NCBI RefSeq assembly: GCF_017573545.1
Contig: NZ_JAGEOK010000002.1
Span: forward strand, 248,001 to 312,000
DNA: 64,000 nt
Origin: Actinomadura nitritigenes
GTDB lineage: Bacteria; Actinomycetota; Actinomycetes; Streptosporangiales; Streptosporangiaceae
Direction: 5' to 3'
The translations under genes were made by a program, and so were the position numbers. The notes below the pieces were generated by a model. The model was given only the letters and a program-made list of their open reading frames with translations. It searched no databases and was not told where the DNA came from. Of this stretch, positions 1 to 8,830 are shown piece by piece (positions within the stretch are counted from its first letter, which is position 1; each line of letters opens with the position of its first letter).

Positions 1-447
1 ACCGTGCTCGTCGGCCGTGACGAGGGCGCCGACGCGCTGCGGCGGCTGCGCAGGGGCGACCGGGTGAAGGTCCGGTACCGGCTGACCGGAAAGGTGCGGT
101 TCCGGTTCGCGGTGGGCGGCTTCCCGATCCTGCGCGGCGGCCGCCCCCTCGACGGACTGGACGCCGCCGGCCCCGCGCCGCGCACCGCCGCCGGCGTGAG
201 CCGCGACGGCCGCCACCTGTACCTCGCCGTGGTGGACGGGCGGTCGGAGACCAGCGGCGGCGTCACCGTCGCCGAGCTGGCGTCGCTGCTCGCGCGGGCC
301 GGCGCGTCCGCCGGGGTGAACCTCGACGGCGGCGGATCGTCCGCCTTCGTGGCGCGCGGGCCCGGCGAGTCGTCGGCGACCGTCCGCAACGTCCCGTCCG
401 ACGGCGCCGAGCGGGCCGTCGCCAACGGGATCGGCGTGTTCTCCTGA
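1..447 (+). CDS. Phosphodiester glycosidase family protein (5'-truncated)
   Basis: The frame is open from the first base, so this is the C-terminal part of a longer protein; the true start lies upstream. The end carries the hallmark of the phosphodiester glycosidase (NAGPA-like, formerly DUF2233) family: a segment reading GVNLDGGGSSAF near residue 105, followed by VRNVPSDGAERAVANGIGVF, the usual family C-terminus. Members hydrolyse sugar-phosphodiester bonds and bacterial ones are mostly secreted, but the exported N-terminus is outside the window. It converges on the next gene with one base between the stop codons. The family call is firm; the substrate is unknown. Confidence 0.85.
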   Translation, partial: TVLVGRDEGADALRRLRRGDRVKVRYRLTGKVRFRFAVGGFPILRGGRPLDGLDAAGPAPRTAAGVSRDGRHLYLAVVDGRSETSGGVTVAELASLLARAGASAGVNLDGGGSSAFVARGPGESSATVRNVPSDGAERAVANGIGVFS

Positions 448-448
448 G

Positions 449-1570
449 TCAGCGGGGCGGGCGCGGGCGCAGGTCGTCCAGCATGAGGCGGCTGAGCCGG
501 AGGACCTCCTTCTGCGGGTCCCACAGGCCCGGCGCGTCCGTGCCCGCCCCCTGGTGCGGGCGCTCCATGCGCCGCTGCAGGCGTTCGGCGTCCGCAAGCT
601 CCTCCTCGCCGGGCGCCTCGGGCAGCCGCCGGACGAGCCCGGCGAGCATCCCGAGCACGCGCGCGTGGTCGTGCCGGAACGCCTCGGGGAACCGCAGCTC
701 CTCGGTCTCCGCGTCCCCCGCCTCGGCGTAGGTGCCGGCGATCGACCGGACGTACGTCGTCGCCTGGTCGAGCGTGTTCATCAGCCGGGTCGCGGGCCAG
801 CGCTCCGGCTCGTCCCGCCACCGCAGCCGGTAGCCGCGCAGCTTCGCGCGCGGGTTGGCGCGCATGCTGTCGCGGCCCTGCTCGTAGGCGTGCCGCGCCT
901 GCTCCTGGACGGTCCGCAGCCGCTCGTCCGCCTCGTCCCAGTACGGACGGCGCCCGTCCGGGTCGGTGACGGCGGCGGAGAGGGCGTCCATCGCCTCGGC
1001 GAGGGCGTCCCGCATCCGCTCCGCGGCGTACTCGGCGCGGCGCAGGTGGAGCGGCGGGAACACCAGCGCGTTCACGGCCAGCCCGACCGCGAGCCCGAGC
1101 GCGACGTCCCCGAGCCGCGGCAGCGTGTACCCGACGGCGTCGCGGCCGCCGAGCAGCAGCGCGAACAGCGCGGTGAACGGGACCTGCGACGCCTGGCCGC
1201 CGAGCCGCCGCCACCCCGACGCCATCATGGCGAGGGACAGCACGACGGCGATGCCGAGGACGTTCGGGCCGATCCAGATGCCGACCGGTATCGCGAGCGC
1301 GGCGCCGATGACGAACCCGGCGCCGTAGGCGAGGCTCTCCCGGACCGACCGCACGACCGACGGGTACACGCCGAGCAGCGCGGCGAGCGGCGCGAAGTAC
1401 GGCTCGGAGTGCCCGGCGACGTACCGCGCCGCCGTCCACGCGAGCACCCCGGCGACGACCGCCTTCGCGGTGAGCTTCAGCCGTTCCCGCCAGTACCGCC
1501 ACCCCGCCCAAGGCAGGACATACCCCCACAATCCACTGATCCACACCGCCCCCCGATTCCCCCCGATCAC
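449..1570 (-). CDS. FUSC / aromatic-acid-exporter-type membrane protein
   Basis: An N-terminal membrane domain of about 160 residues has several hydrophobic helices (AVVAGVLAWTAARYVAG, YGAGFVIGAALAIPVGIWIG, LGIAVVLSLAMMA, LGLAVGLAVNALVFPPL). A long soluble charged region follows (RMRDALAEAMDALSAAV onward). This is the layout of FUSC/ArAE proteins, which are thought to export aromatic or toxic compounds or sit at the envelope. The start is uncertain: the frame opens back to 1648, but that extension is Arg/Gly/Ala low complexity, so I prefer the GTG at 1568-1570; a GTG at 1544-1546 is also possible. No clear ribosome binding site decides. Convergent with the preceding glycosidase gene. Confidence 0.75.
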   Translation of the reverse strand: MIGGNRGAVWISGLWGYVLPWAGWRYWRERLKLTAKAVVAGVLAWTAARYVAGHSEPYFAPLAALLGVYPSVVRSVRESLAYGAGFVIGAALAIPVGIWIGPNVLGIAVVLSLAMMASGWRRLGGQASQVPFTALFALLLGGRDAVGYTLPRLGDVALGLAVGLAVNALVFPPLHLRRAEYAAERMRDALAEAMDALSAAVTDPDGRRPYWDEADERLRTVQEQARHAYEQGRDSMRANPRAKLRGYRLRWRDEPERWPATRLMNTLDQATTYVRSIAGTYAEAGDAETEELRFPEAFRHDHARVLGMLAGLVRRLPEAPGEEELADAERLQRRMERPHQGAGTDAPGLWDPQKEVLRLSRLMLDDLRPRPPR

Positions 1571-1822
1571 CCAGCCATGCCGCCACCCCGGCGCCCGCGC
1601 CCCGGCGGGCCCGCGCAGCGCCCTCCCCCGACGCCCTCGCCCGCGCAAAGAAAATGCAATTAAGGAATAGCGAATCGCCGCGCCGCGGATGTCACAAATC
1701 GCACTGCCGGTGGAACCGCACCGAACCGGAATGAGGCATCGGGGGTTGACTTCCCCGCGGAAGCTCGGTTAGAAGCGAATAAGGGATTCCTTTCGGGTAC
1801 TGGATCCGGAGCGGAGGACGTC

Positions 1823-2725
1823 TTGACGACGGTCGTGCCGGCGGCGGACGGGCGGGGGCTTGCCGTGGAGGAGTGGGGAGAACCGGCGGGCCGCCCCGTC
1901 TTTCTCCTGCACGGCACGCCCGGCAGCAGGCTCGGCCCCATTCCCCGCCCCATGGTGCTCTACCAGCTGGGCATCCGGCTCATCACCTTCGATCGGCCGG
2001 GATATGGCCGTTCGGACCGCAGCATCGGACGCGCGGTCGCCGATGTCGCCGACGATGTACGGCGAATAGCCAACGCGCTGGAATTGCGGGAATTCGCCGT
2101 CCTCGGCCGGTCCGGCGGCGGTCCGCACGCGCTCGCCTGCGCGGCGCTGCTGCCCGGCCGGGCCCGGCGGGTCGCGGCGCTCGTCGGGCTCGCGCCCGCA
2201 CAGGCGGAGGGGCTCGACTGGTTCGAGGGGATGGCGGCCTCCAACACCCGCGAGTACCTCGCCGTCCGGCGGCAGGGCCCGCTGGTGTCGGCCCGGCTGC
2301 GGTCGGTCGCCGACCGGATCCGCGCCGACCCGGCCCAGTACGTCGCCGACCTGTCCGCCGAACTGACCCAGTCCGACCGCCGCGTCGTGTCCGACGCGGG
2401 CATGCGCAGGATGTTGCTGGAGACGTTCGCCGAGGCGTTCCGCACGTCCGCGGACGGCTGGATCGACGACCTGCTCGCCTTCTGCGCGCCGTGGGGATTC
2501 GAACTGGGCGACATCGTGGTGCCGACGATGCTGTGGCACGGCGCCAACGACACCTTTTCCCCCGCCGGGCACTCCCGCTGGCTCGCCGACCGCATCCCGA
2601 CCTCGACCGTGGTCGTGCAGCCCGGGTCGGCGCACTTCGGAGCGTTCGACGTCCTCCCCGACGTGCTGACCTGGCTCGTCCAGCCGGACAGCGCACCGGG
2701 CGCCCGCACCTCACAGCGGCTGTAG
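1823..2725 (+). CDS. Alpha/beta hydrolase
   Basis: A 300-residue single-domain hydrolase. Visible features are the oxyanion-loop motif HGTPGSR (about residue 30), strand motif FDRPGYGRSD, nucleophile elbow GRSGGG (about residue 94), a late acidic residue in HGANDTFSP and the catalytic His in GSAHFGAF near the end. The start is TTG at 1823 behind GGAGGAC. It stands alone and overlaps the 3' end of fxsT by 15 nt in convergent orientation. Substrate cannot be told; esterase, lactonase or epoxide-hydrolase-like activity are all possible. Confidence 0.88.
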   Translation: MTTVVPAADGRGLAVEEWGEPAGRPVFLLHGTPGSRLGPIPRPMVLYQLGIRLITFDRPGYGRSDRSIGRAVADVADDVRRIANALELREFAVLGRSGGGPHALACAALLPGRARRVAALVGLAPAQAEGLDWFEGMAASNTREYLAVRRQGPLVSARLRSVADRIRADPAQYVADLSAELTQSDRRVVSDAGMRRMLLETFAEAFRTSADGWIDDLLAFCAPWGFELGDIVVPTMLWHGANDTFSPAGHSRWLADRIPTSTVVVQPGSAHFGAFDVLPDVLTWLVQPDSAPGARTSQRL

Positions 2726-5700
2726 TTCGAGGTCGCGGTTGACCCGCACGCCGGCCCGCACGTCGGAGATCAGCGGGTGCGGATGGTCCACGGCGAGGAC
2801 GAGCAGCCCCGCGCAGGCGCGGTCCCGCAGCTCCTGGGCCTCCGAGACGCGGCCCATCGCGTTGAGGGTGACCGACAGGTTGGCCCGGCAGGCGTTGGTG
2901 TCGGGGTGGTCGTCGCCGAGCACCCCGACCAGCCTGCCGAGCACGTCCCGCTCGAGATCGTGCGCCCGCTCCGGCTCGCCGCCGTCGGCGAGGCAGTTCG
3001 CGGAGTTCAGCACGGCGGACAGCACGTACGGATGCTCGCGGCCGAGCAGGCCGGTGAGCCGTTCGACGACGTCGCCCGCCAGCACGCGCGCCTCCCCCAC
3101 GTCGCCGGCGCCGCGCAGGTAGCAGGCCAGGTTGTTGCCGATCATCACGGTGTAGGGGTGGTCCGGTCCCATCTGCTCGGTGTGCTTGGCGAGGATCGTC
3201 CGGGTACGGTCGCGCGCGCCGATCTTGTCGCCGAGCGCGGACATGCACGCCGCGACCTCCAGATCGGCGGGCAGCGTGTCCGGCGAGTCCGGGAAGTACC
3301 GCTGGTAGCGGGCGAAGGTCTCCTCCGCCAACGTCAGCGCCTCCTCGCGGTGCCCGGCCCGCCGCAACGACACCGCCAGGCTCTTGCCCGTGCGCAGCGT
3401 GTCGAGGATCTGGTCGCCGAGGACGTCCAGGTAGCGCCGGTACACGTCCCGCAGCCTGGTCACCGACTCGTCGAACCTGCCGAGTTCGCGCAGGTCGCGC
3501 GCCAGGTTGGCCTCCGAGAACAGCGTGTACGGGTGGTTCTCGCCGAGGGCCGGCGACGTCCGCCGCCGCTCCAGCGTCTCGGCGTCGTACCTGCGGGCGC
3601 TCTCCGGGTCGCCGTTCAGCCGGTAGTCGACGGCGAGGTTGTGGGCGATCATCAGCGTCCGCGGGTGGTCCTCGCCCCACGGCACGGCCGCCTTCTCGTA
3701 GGTGACCAGGTCCCGTTCCAGCGCCTCCCGGAACTTCCCCATCGCCCGCAGGTCCGCCGCCAGGTTCCCGGCCGTGATGAGGGTGTGCGGGTGCGCGGGG
3801 CCGATCGTCGGCGACTTCTCCTGCCGCTCCATCACGTCGAGGTCCAACTCGTAGGCCTCCGCGTAGGAGCCCTGGGACCGCAGCACGTTGGCGATCTGCG
3901 ACTGCAGGAACAGCCACTGCCAGTGGTCGCGGCCGAGCTTGCCGCTCCACTCGGCGCTCAACTCCCGCCCGGCCGCCATCGCGCTCTCGAAGCTGCCGCG
4001 CTTCCACTGGTAGCGGACGAGGTCGGTGAGCATCTGCCGCGTGTCCTCGTCGTCGCACTGGGCGGCGCTCGACGGCTTGACGTGCGGCAGGATCTCCTCC
4101 AGCGCCGGCCAGTTCACCGGGTCGTCGGTGTCGCCGTGCTTGGGCCGCGCGCCGAGCAGGATCTTGTGCACGTCGTGGCAGGTCGTCTCGGTCGGCCCCG
4201 GCTCCATCCCGTGCCGGATCACCGCCTGCACCAGCGGGTGCACCTGGATGGAGTTGTTGCCGAGGTCGACCTTCGCCAGCGCGAACCGGCTGATCTCCCG
4301 GACGTGCTTGCCGAGCACCAGCTTGTCCCGCAGCGTCTCGTCGTAGGGCGCGAGGACGCCGGCGGTCTCGTCGCTGTAGATCAGGTCGAGCGAGATCGGC
4401 TCGGAGGAGAAGAACGCCAGCAGCTCCAGCAGCCGCGCCGCCGCCGGCGAGGCGTCCCGCAGCTGCCGGAAGGTGACGTTCCAGGTCAGCGCGACCGGCT
4501 GCGGGAAGGTCTCGGTGCTCAGCGCGAGCGTGGAGGCCGTCTCGTTCTCCAGCGCCTGCAGGTACTCGCTCGCCGGCATGAACGTCGACGCCAGCCACGC
4601 CGCGGCCTGCTCGATCGCCAGCGGCAGGTAGCCGAGCGCCCTGCCGATCTTGCGCGCGTTGTCGTCGGAGATCTCGCCGACCCGGCGGACCAGGTGCGCG
4701 GCGGCCTCCTCCTCGGTGAACACGTCCACCGCCAGCGGCGCGGCGAGCTGCGTCCAGGCCGGGTCGCGGGAGGTGATGAGCACGTGGCCGTCGCCACCCG
4801 GCAGGTAGGGCTCCAGATCCCGCGGGTTGTCGGCGTTGTCGAAGATGAGCAGCCAGCGCGCGGTCGGCTCGCCGCGCCGAAGCGCCTCCAGCGCGGCGTT
4901 GGCGGCGTCGGTGATGCTCTCGCCGACGCGCAGGTCGATCTGCTTGGCCAGGTTCGCCAGCGCGGCGCGGATCGAGTCGGGCTGCTGCGCGCTGATCCAC
5001 CACACCAGGTCGTAGTCGGCCTTGAAGCGGTGCGCGTACTCCAGCGCGACCTGCGTCTTGCCGACGCCGCCGAGCCCGTGCAGCGCCTGCGGCAGGACGA
5101 CCCGCTGCGTCGAGCCGAGCAGCTGGTCGCGCAGCTGCTCCAGCAGCCGGCCGCGGCCGGTGAACACCGCGTTGCGGCGGTCCACGTTCCAGACCGGCGG
5201 CGCGGTGCGGGCCGCGCCCGGGAACCGGGGCCCGACCCGGGAGTGCTCGGGCGCGTGCTCCATCGCCTGCCCGGGGCGGCCGAGCGCGCGGACGAGCCGG
5301 TCGGCTCCCTCGCGCTCGCCGAGCCCGGTCAGGTCGATCGGCACCGGGCCGTTGAACGCCGAGCTGAGCGGCGCGTCCAGCACCCGCACGGCGGTCAGCC
5401 GGCGCTGCGGGGCGGCGGTGCGGCCGGCCAGCGAGTCCCAGGCCCGCTGCGCGTGCGGCGAGGCGGCGTAGGCGGGCGAGATCAGCACGATGGTGTGGCC
5501 GGCGGTGTCGGGCGGGTCGTCGTCGCCGCCGGCGGCGTCCACGCTGCAGGTCAGCACCCGGAACCCGGCCCGGCCCAGCACCAGGGTCATCCAGTCGACC
5601 CACGGCCGGTCCTCCGACATGTAGCTGATCAGAACGTCGGTGACCTCGGACGGGCCGCGCCGCGCGAACCGCTCCAGGGTGCCGAGCCGCAGCTCCTCCG

Positions 5701-6634
5701 GGACCGGCCGGTACCCGCTGACGCGCCCCTCGGTGATCTCGCCGGTCAGCCGCTCGAACGCGGCGAGCATCGAGTTCGGCGAGCCCGGCGCGTCGCCGAA
5801 CGTCGCCAGGGTCTCCTCGAACGCGTAGTACGGCCGGTACGGGATCTCCACCGACAGCCAGTACCGGTTCGCGTCCTGCCGGCTCATGCCTCGCGGGAAC
5901 CGGTCGAAGCACGCACGGGCGTAGGCCCGCCCGGCCTCCACCTTCGCGTTCTCCCCGAAGTCGATCCGCATCGGCACCGGCAGGATGCGGATGCCGCGCT
6001 CCCGGTACCGCTCGTCGATGTGCGCGGCGATCGCGGCGGCGCCGTCGATGCTCTGATCGCTGAGCGTGAAGCAGTCGACCAGGACGTCCGGGAAGTGCAC
6101 CGTGCAGATGTCGGCGATGTCGCTCAGCCCGGTGCGGCTGTCGATGAGGATGTAGTCGTAATGGCGGCGCATGTCGGTGCGGAGCGCGTCGAAGAACTGC
6201 CCGCCGCCGAGCCGGTCGTAGAAGTTGTCCCAGTCCATGCTGGTGATGAGCGACGAGTAGTCGCGGTTCTGCCGTCCCGCCGACACGAAGTCGAGCGTCC
6301 CCTCGCCCGGGAACTCCCACTCCAGCGTGACCGCGTGCCGCAGGATCCGGGCGTACTCCAGGTGCCAGTCCCGCTCGTCGTTCTCGTGCTTGGTCGTCGC
6401 CGCCCACGCGTAGTCGGTGAGCAGTTCGATGACTCCGGGCGTGGCGGACACGACGTTCTGGTCGAGGAACGGATGGAAGAACTTGTGCAGCCCCGGCGAC
6501 TCCAGGTCCCAGTCGACCACCAGCACCTTGTGCCCCGCCATCGCCATGATCCAGGCGACGTTGGCGAGCGCGGTCGTGCGTCCCGTGCCGCCCTTGTAGG
6601 AGTAGAAGGTGACGATGGTGCCGTCGTTCGTCAT
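2711..6634 (-). CDS. fxsT: FxSxx-COOH system tetratricopeptide repeat protein (ParA-TIR-NB-ARC-TPR)
   Basis: A 1307-residue multidomain protein. Residues 1-270 form a ParA/MinD-like ATPase with deviant Walker A SYKGGTGRTT (12-21). A TIR-like domain starts at VTDVLISYMSEDRPW (331-345). An NB-ARC/STAND NTPase has P-loop GLGGVGKTQ with Lys526. From about residue 870 to the end there are many TPR units with the Trx-like signature GxxHPYTL. This order is characteristic of the FxsT family found next to FxSxx-COOH peptide precursors. The start is ATG at 6634 with AGGAGAAG upstream, 13 nt after fxsC. The role is unproven: sensing or a conflict-type function is inferred from the NLR-like design. Confidence 0.9.
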   Translation of the reverse strand: MTNDGTIVTFYSYKGGTGRTTALANVAWIMAMAGHKVLVVDWDLESPGLHKFFHPFLDQNVVSATPGVIELLTDYAWAATTKHENDERDWHLEYARILRHAVTLEWEFPGEGTLDFVSAGRQNRDYSSLITSMDWDNFYDRLGGGQFFDALRTDMRRHYDYILIDSRTGLSDIADICTVHFPDVLVDCFTLSDQSIDGAAAIAAHIDERYRERGIRILPVPMRIDFGENAKVEAGRAYARACFDRFPRGMSRQDANRYWLSVEIPYRPYYAFEETLATFGDAPGSPNSMLAAFERLTGEITEGRVSGYRPVPEELRLGTLERFARRGPSEVTDVLISYMSEDRPWVDWMTLVLGRAGFRVLTCSVDAAGGDDDPPDTAGHTIVLISPAYAASPHAQRAWDSLAGRTAAPQRRLTAVRVLDAPLSSAFNGPVPIDLTGLGEREGADRLVRALGRPGQAMEHAPEHSRVGPRFPGAARTAPPVWNVDRRNAVFTGRGRLLEQLRDQLLGSTQRVVLPQALHGLGGVGKTQVALEYAHRFKADYDLVWWISAQQPDSIRAALANLAKQIDLRVGESITDAANAALEALRRGEPTARWLLIFDNADNPRDLEPYLPGGDGHVLITSRDPAWTQLAAPLAVDVFTEEEAAAHLVRRVGEISDDNARKIGRALGYLPLAIEQAAAWLASTFMPASEYLQALENETASTLALSTETFPQPVALTWNVTFRQLRDASPAAARLLELLAFFSSEPISLDLIYSDETAGVLAPYDETLRDKLVLGKHVREISRFALAKVDLGNNSIQVHPLVQAVIRHGMEPGPTETTCHDVHKILLGARPKHGDTDDPVNWPALEEILPHVKPSSAAQCDDEDTRQMLTDLVRYQWKRGSFESAMAAGRELSAEWSGKLGRDHWQWLFLQSQIANVLRSQGSYAEAYELDLDVMERQEKSPTIGPAHPHTLITAGNLAADLRAMGKFREALERDLVTYEKAAVPWGEDHPRTLMIAHNLAVDYRLNGDPESARRYDAETLERRRTSPALGENHPYTLFSEANLARDLRELGRFDESVTRLRDVYRRYLDVLGDQILDTLRTGKSLAVSLRRAGHREEALTLAEETFARYQRYFPDSPDTLPADLEVAACMSALGDKIGARDRTRTILAKHTEQMGPDHPYTVMIGNNLACYLRGAGDVGEARVLAGDVVERLTGLLGREHPYVLSAVLNSANCLADGGEPERAHDLERDVLGRLVGVLGDDHPDTNACRANLSVTLNAMGRVSEAQELRDRACAGLLVLAVDHPHPLISDVRAGVRVNRDLELQPL

Positions 6635-6647
6635 GGCTTCTCCTGCG

Positions 6648-7844
6648 TCAGCTGTCCGGTCCCCGCAGGGTGGGCCGGGGCATGGTCGGCGGCGTCCGCG
6701 GCGGGTGCACGCTGGCCGTCTTCAGGTAGCGGGTGACGGCCTCGTTGACCGCCTTCGGCAGCGCGTCGCGGAAGGCCGCCACGGACGTGACGCGCTTGGC
6801 GGAGCCATGCAGGGCGGTGCTGTTCGGCAGCACTTCGGTGAGGTCGCCGTTCAGCTCGTCGGCCCGCGCGGAGGTCTCCGGGTCGTCGGCGTTGAACGGC
6901 GCGATCACGTTGACCGGGTCGCGGTCGAGCTGCCGGAGCCGCTTGCCGATGTCGCGGTCCTTGACCGCCCACGGGTCGACCAGCAGGACGCTCGGCGAGT
7001 CGGCGGGCCGGGCGCCGGCCTCGTCGACGCCGTCGATGATGGAGCGGTGGCCGAGCTCGGTGAGCACCTGCCCGGCGTACGCCCCGATCGGCATCGTGTG
7101 GGCCTCGCTGCGGAACGGCGTCCACTCGCGCGGCGTCCGGCCGTAGTAGTAGGAGTCGCGCCCGGGCGCGAGCCGCTGGGCGGACTGCGCGGCGAGCGCG
7201 AGCCGGATCGCCGGGCGGGACGCGCCGGGCGGGTTCTCGGCGAACGGGCTCCGCAGCGTCTCCAGGCTCGGGATGGATCGCGGCGAGAGGGCGCACTCGG
7301 CGGCGCGCTCCTTGATGAGCGCCGCGAGCCGCAGCACCGTCTCCTTGTAGTGCTCGCGGTGCCGGCCCAGTTTCATGATCCCGTACAGGCCCTCCGCGGC
7401 GTACGCGGCCGGGAACCCTGGCGGGACGTTCTGCATGGACTGCAGCGGCTGCGGCACCTCGTCGGGACGCATCGGCATCCACAGCGCCGGGATGATCGCG
7501 GACGGCACGTCGAGCCCCGCCGACAGCGCCTGGTACCGCTTCAAAAACGCCGCCCACTCCTTTCCGCAGTAATCGCTGAGGAAGTAGGCAGGCGAGAACA
7601 ATGCGACGAAGACCCGGCAGTTCGCCAGCGCGTCGGCGAGATGGTCCGGCCACTCGCCGCCCACCGGAATCTGCCTGTCCATAAAACCCGGATTCTGCAT
7701 GCCCGTGGCATGCCCGACGTCCTGGCAGAGGTCGTCGAAGAACTTGACGACCCACCGGTCGGAGTTCTCCGGGCGGTACCGCGACCTGGCATAACTCAGG
7801 AAGAAGTGCGGGCGTCGCTCATCCGCCAGGAGTCTTCCGAGCAT
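6648..7844 (-). CDS. fxsC: TIR-like protein FxsC
   Basis: A 398-residue protein whose N-terminus reads RPHFFLSYARS, then DRWVVKFFDDLCQDV and CRVFVALFSPAYFLSDYCGKEW, the pattern of TIR-like domains in FxsC proteins. The middle and C-terminal half contain a second TIR-like alpha/beta segment (PSVLLVDPWAVKDR, NVIAPFNADDPET). The start at ATG 7844 is supported by a strong GGAAGGAG site; an in-frame start at 7880 exists but lacks one. It lies between the acetyltransferase gene and fxsT, 13 nt before fxsT. Known only by association with FxSxx-COOH loci; enzymatic NADase activity is not established. Confidence 0.88.
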   Translation of the reverse strand: MLGRLLADERRPHFFLSYARSRYRPENSDRWVVKFFDDLCQDVGHATGMQNPGFMDRQIPVGGEWPDHLADALANCRVFVALFSPAYFLSDYCGKEWAAFLKRYQALSAGLDVPSAIIPALWMPMRPDEVPQPLQSMQNVPPGFPAAYAAEGLYGIMKLGRHREHYKETVLRLAALIKERAAECALSPRSIPSLETLRSPFAENPPGASRPAIRLALAAQSAQRLAPGRDSYYYGRTPREWTPFRSEAHTMPIGAYAGQVLTELGHRSIIDGVDEAGARPADSPSVLLVDPWAVKDRDIGKRLRQLDRDPVNVIAPFNADDPETSARADELNGDLTEVLPNSTALHGSAKRVTSVAAFRDALPKAVNEAVTRYLKTASVHPPRTPPTMPRPTLRGPDS

Positions 7845-7866
7845 GCCGCTCCTTCCGGTTCCATCA

Positions 7867-7897
7867 CTGTATAGCGGCAATGCCGGGCACGATACAG
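7867..7897. promoter_or_regulatory. Inverted repeat upstream of fxsC
   Basis: CTGTAT (7867-7872) and ATACAG (7892-7897) form a perfect 6-bp inverted repeat with 19 nt between, starting 22 nt upstream of the fxsC start. The 155-nt gap after the acetyltransferase gene is long for this otherwise tight locus, so a separate promoter or operator for fxsC-fxsT is plausible. The minus strand here also carries TATACA as a possible -10. Function inferred only. Confidence 0.35.
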
Positions 7898-7999
7898 GCC
7901 GCCGGACGCGTATTTTTACCGTGAACAGTTCTGCGCGTCAGATGACACAAAGTGGTCATCGACGGGTGCCGCCCGCCCGGCCGCGGCCGCCGGGCGCGG

Positions 8000-8827
8000 T
8001 CATCTCGTGCGCGCGTGCGCCATCCATCCGGCCGCGAAATCCACGGCCTGCCGCAGCGGCAGCAGCCGGGCCCCCGCGGCCCCCACCCGGCCCTTCACCA
8101 CATGGCGGGTACGGTCGAGCGCGGCGCCGATCTCCGGGAAGTCGCCGTCGTCGAGGACGACGTCCCGGTACCGCCACCATTCCGGCCGCCCACCGCGCAG
8201 CACCATGCAGCCGTACCAGCGCGTCGGCGGGTCCTGCCGGTAGCGGTACTCGGCCAGGTGCAGTGCCGTGCAGCTCGCGTAGCCGACGCCGAGCAGCAGG
8301 ATCGACGCGCCCGCCTCGTAGAGCCGGGCGAGCGGCGAGCGCTCGCCGAGATGGCAGGCGGGGTCGTGGTCGCCGGCGAAGAAGCCGGCCCGGGCGTGCA
8401 GCGCGGCGAACGACGTCTGCGGATGGGCGCTGCGCACGGCCCCCGGCGACGTCCGGACGTGCTCGGCCAGCGCGCCCATGCCGGTGGACGGGGTCGTCAT
8501 GGGATCGAAGGGCGGCATCGTCCGCAGGTGGCGGCGCCGCTCGTCCTCGCTCATCCCCCGCGTCCGGGCCAGGAACGCACGGGAGGTGTCGGAGTTGTCG
8601 GACGTGGCGGTGGGGACGACGATCGTCCCGGCCGGCCCGAGCACGTCGCCGAGCGCCGCGGCAACGGTCCCGGCACCGCCCTCCACCCTGCCGACGCGGC
8701 GCAGTGACGCGTGCACCAGGAGGCGGCTCCCCGGCTCGACGCCGAGCGCGCGCAGATCCTCCGCCAGCGATGCCCGGTCCGACGCGGCCCGCGCACCGGG
8801 CGGGCCTCCGCACATCGCCTCGTCCAC
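8000..8827 (-). CDS. Aminoglycoside N(3)-acetyltransferase-like protein of the FxSxx-COOH locus
   Basis: A 275-residue protein with the antibiotic N-acetyltransferase (AAC(3)) fold signature: LLVHASLRRVG near residue 40, GPAGTIVVPTATSDNSDTS, a long middle block (FDPMTTPSTGMGALAEHVRTSPGAVRSAHPQTSFAA) typical of the active-site region, and LLLGVGYASCTALHLAEY. The family acetylates the 3-amino group of aminoglycosides with acetyl-CoA. Members coded inside FxSxx-COOH loci are likely to act on the peptide or its product instead; that is inference. GTG start at 8827, 3 nt after fxsB. An in-frame ATG lies 12 nt further in (MCGG). Confidence 0.85.
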   Translation of the reverse strand: MDEAMCGGPPGARAASDRASLAEDLRALGVEPGSRLLVHASLRRVGRVEGGAGTVAAALGDVLGPAGTIVVPTATSDNSDTSRAFLARTRGMSEDERRRHLRTMPPFDPMTTPSTGMGALAEHVRTSPGAVRSAHPQTSFAALHARAGFFAGDHDPACHLGERSPLARLYEAGASILLLGVGYASCTALHLAEYRYRQDPPTRWYGCMVLRGGRPEWWRYRDVVLDDGDFPEIGAALDRTRHVVKGRVGAAGARLLPLRQAVDFAAGWMAHARTR

Positions 8828-8830
8828 GGG

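Noticed and set aside
1983..6407. 1474-residue minus-strand frame overlapping fxsT
   Set aside because: Same-strand shifted frame with Arg/Ala/Pro-rich, domain-free composition.
2777..6736. 1319-residue open frame on the plus strand opposite fxsT
   Set aside because: Antisense shadow of a high-GC gene: Arg/Val/Gly/Pro-rich, no recognisable domain, while the minus strand codes for a clear multidomain protein.
8000..8827. Acquired aminoglycoside-resistance gene
   Set aside because: Placed in tight order within the FxSxx-COOH locus with matching composition and no mobile element; a role in that pathway is more likely.
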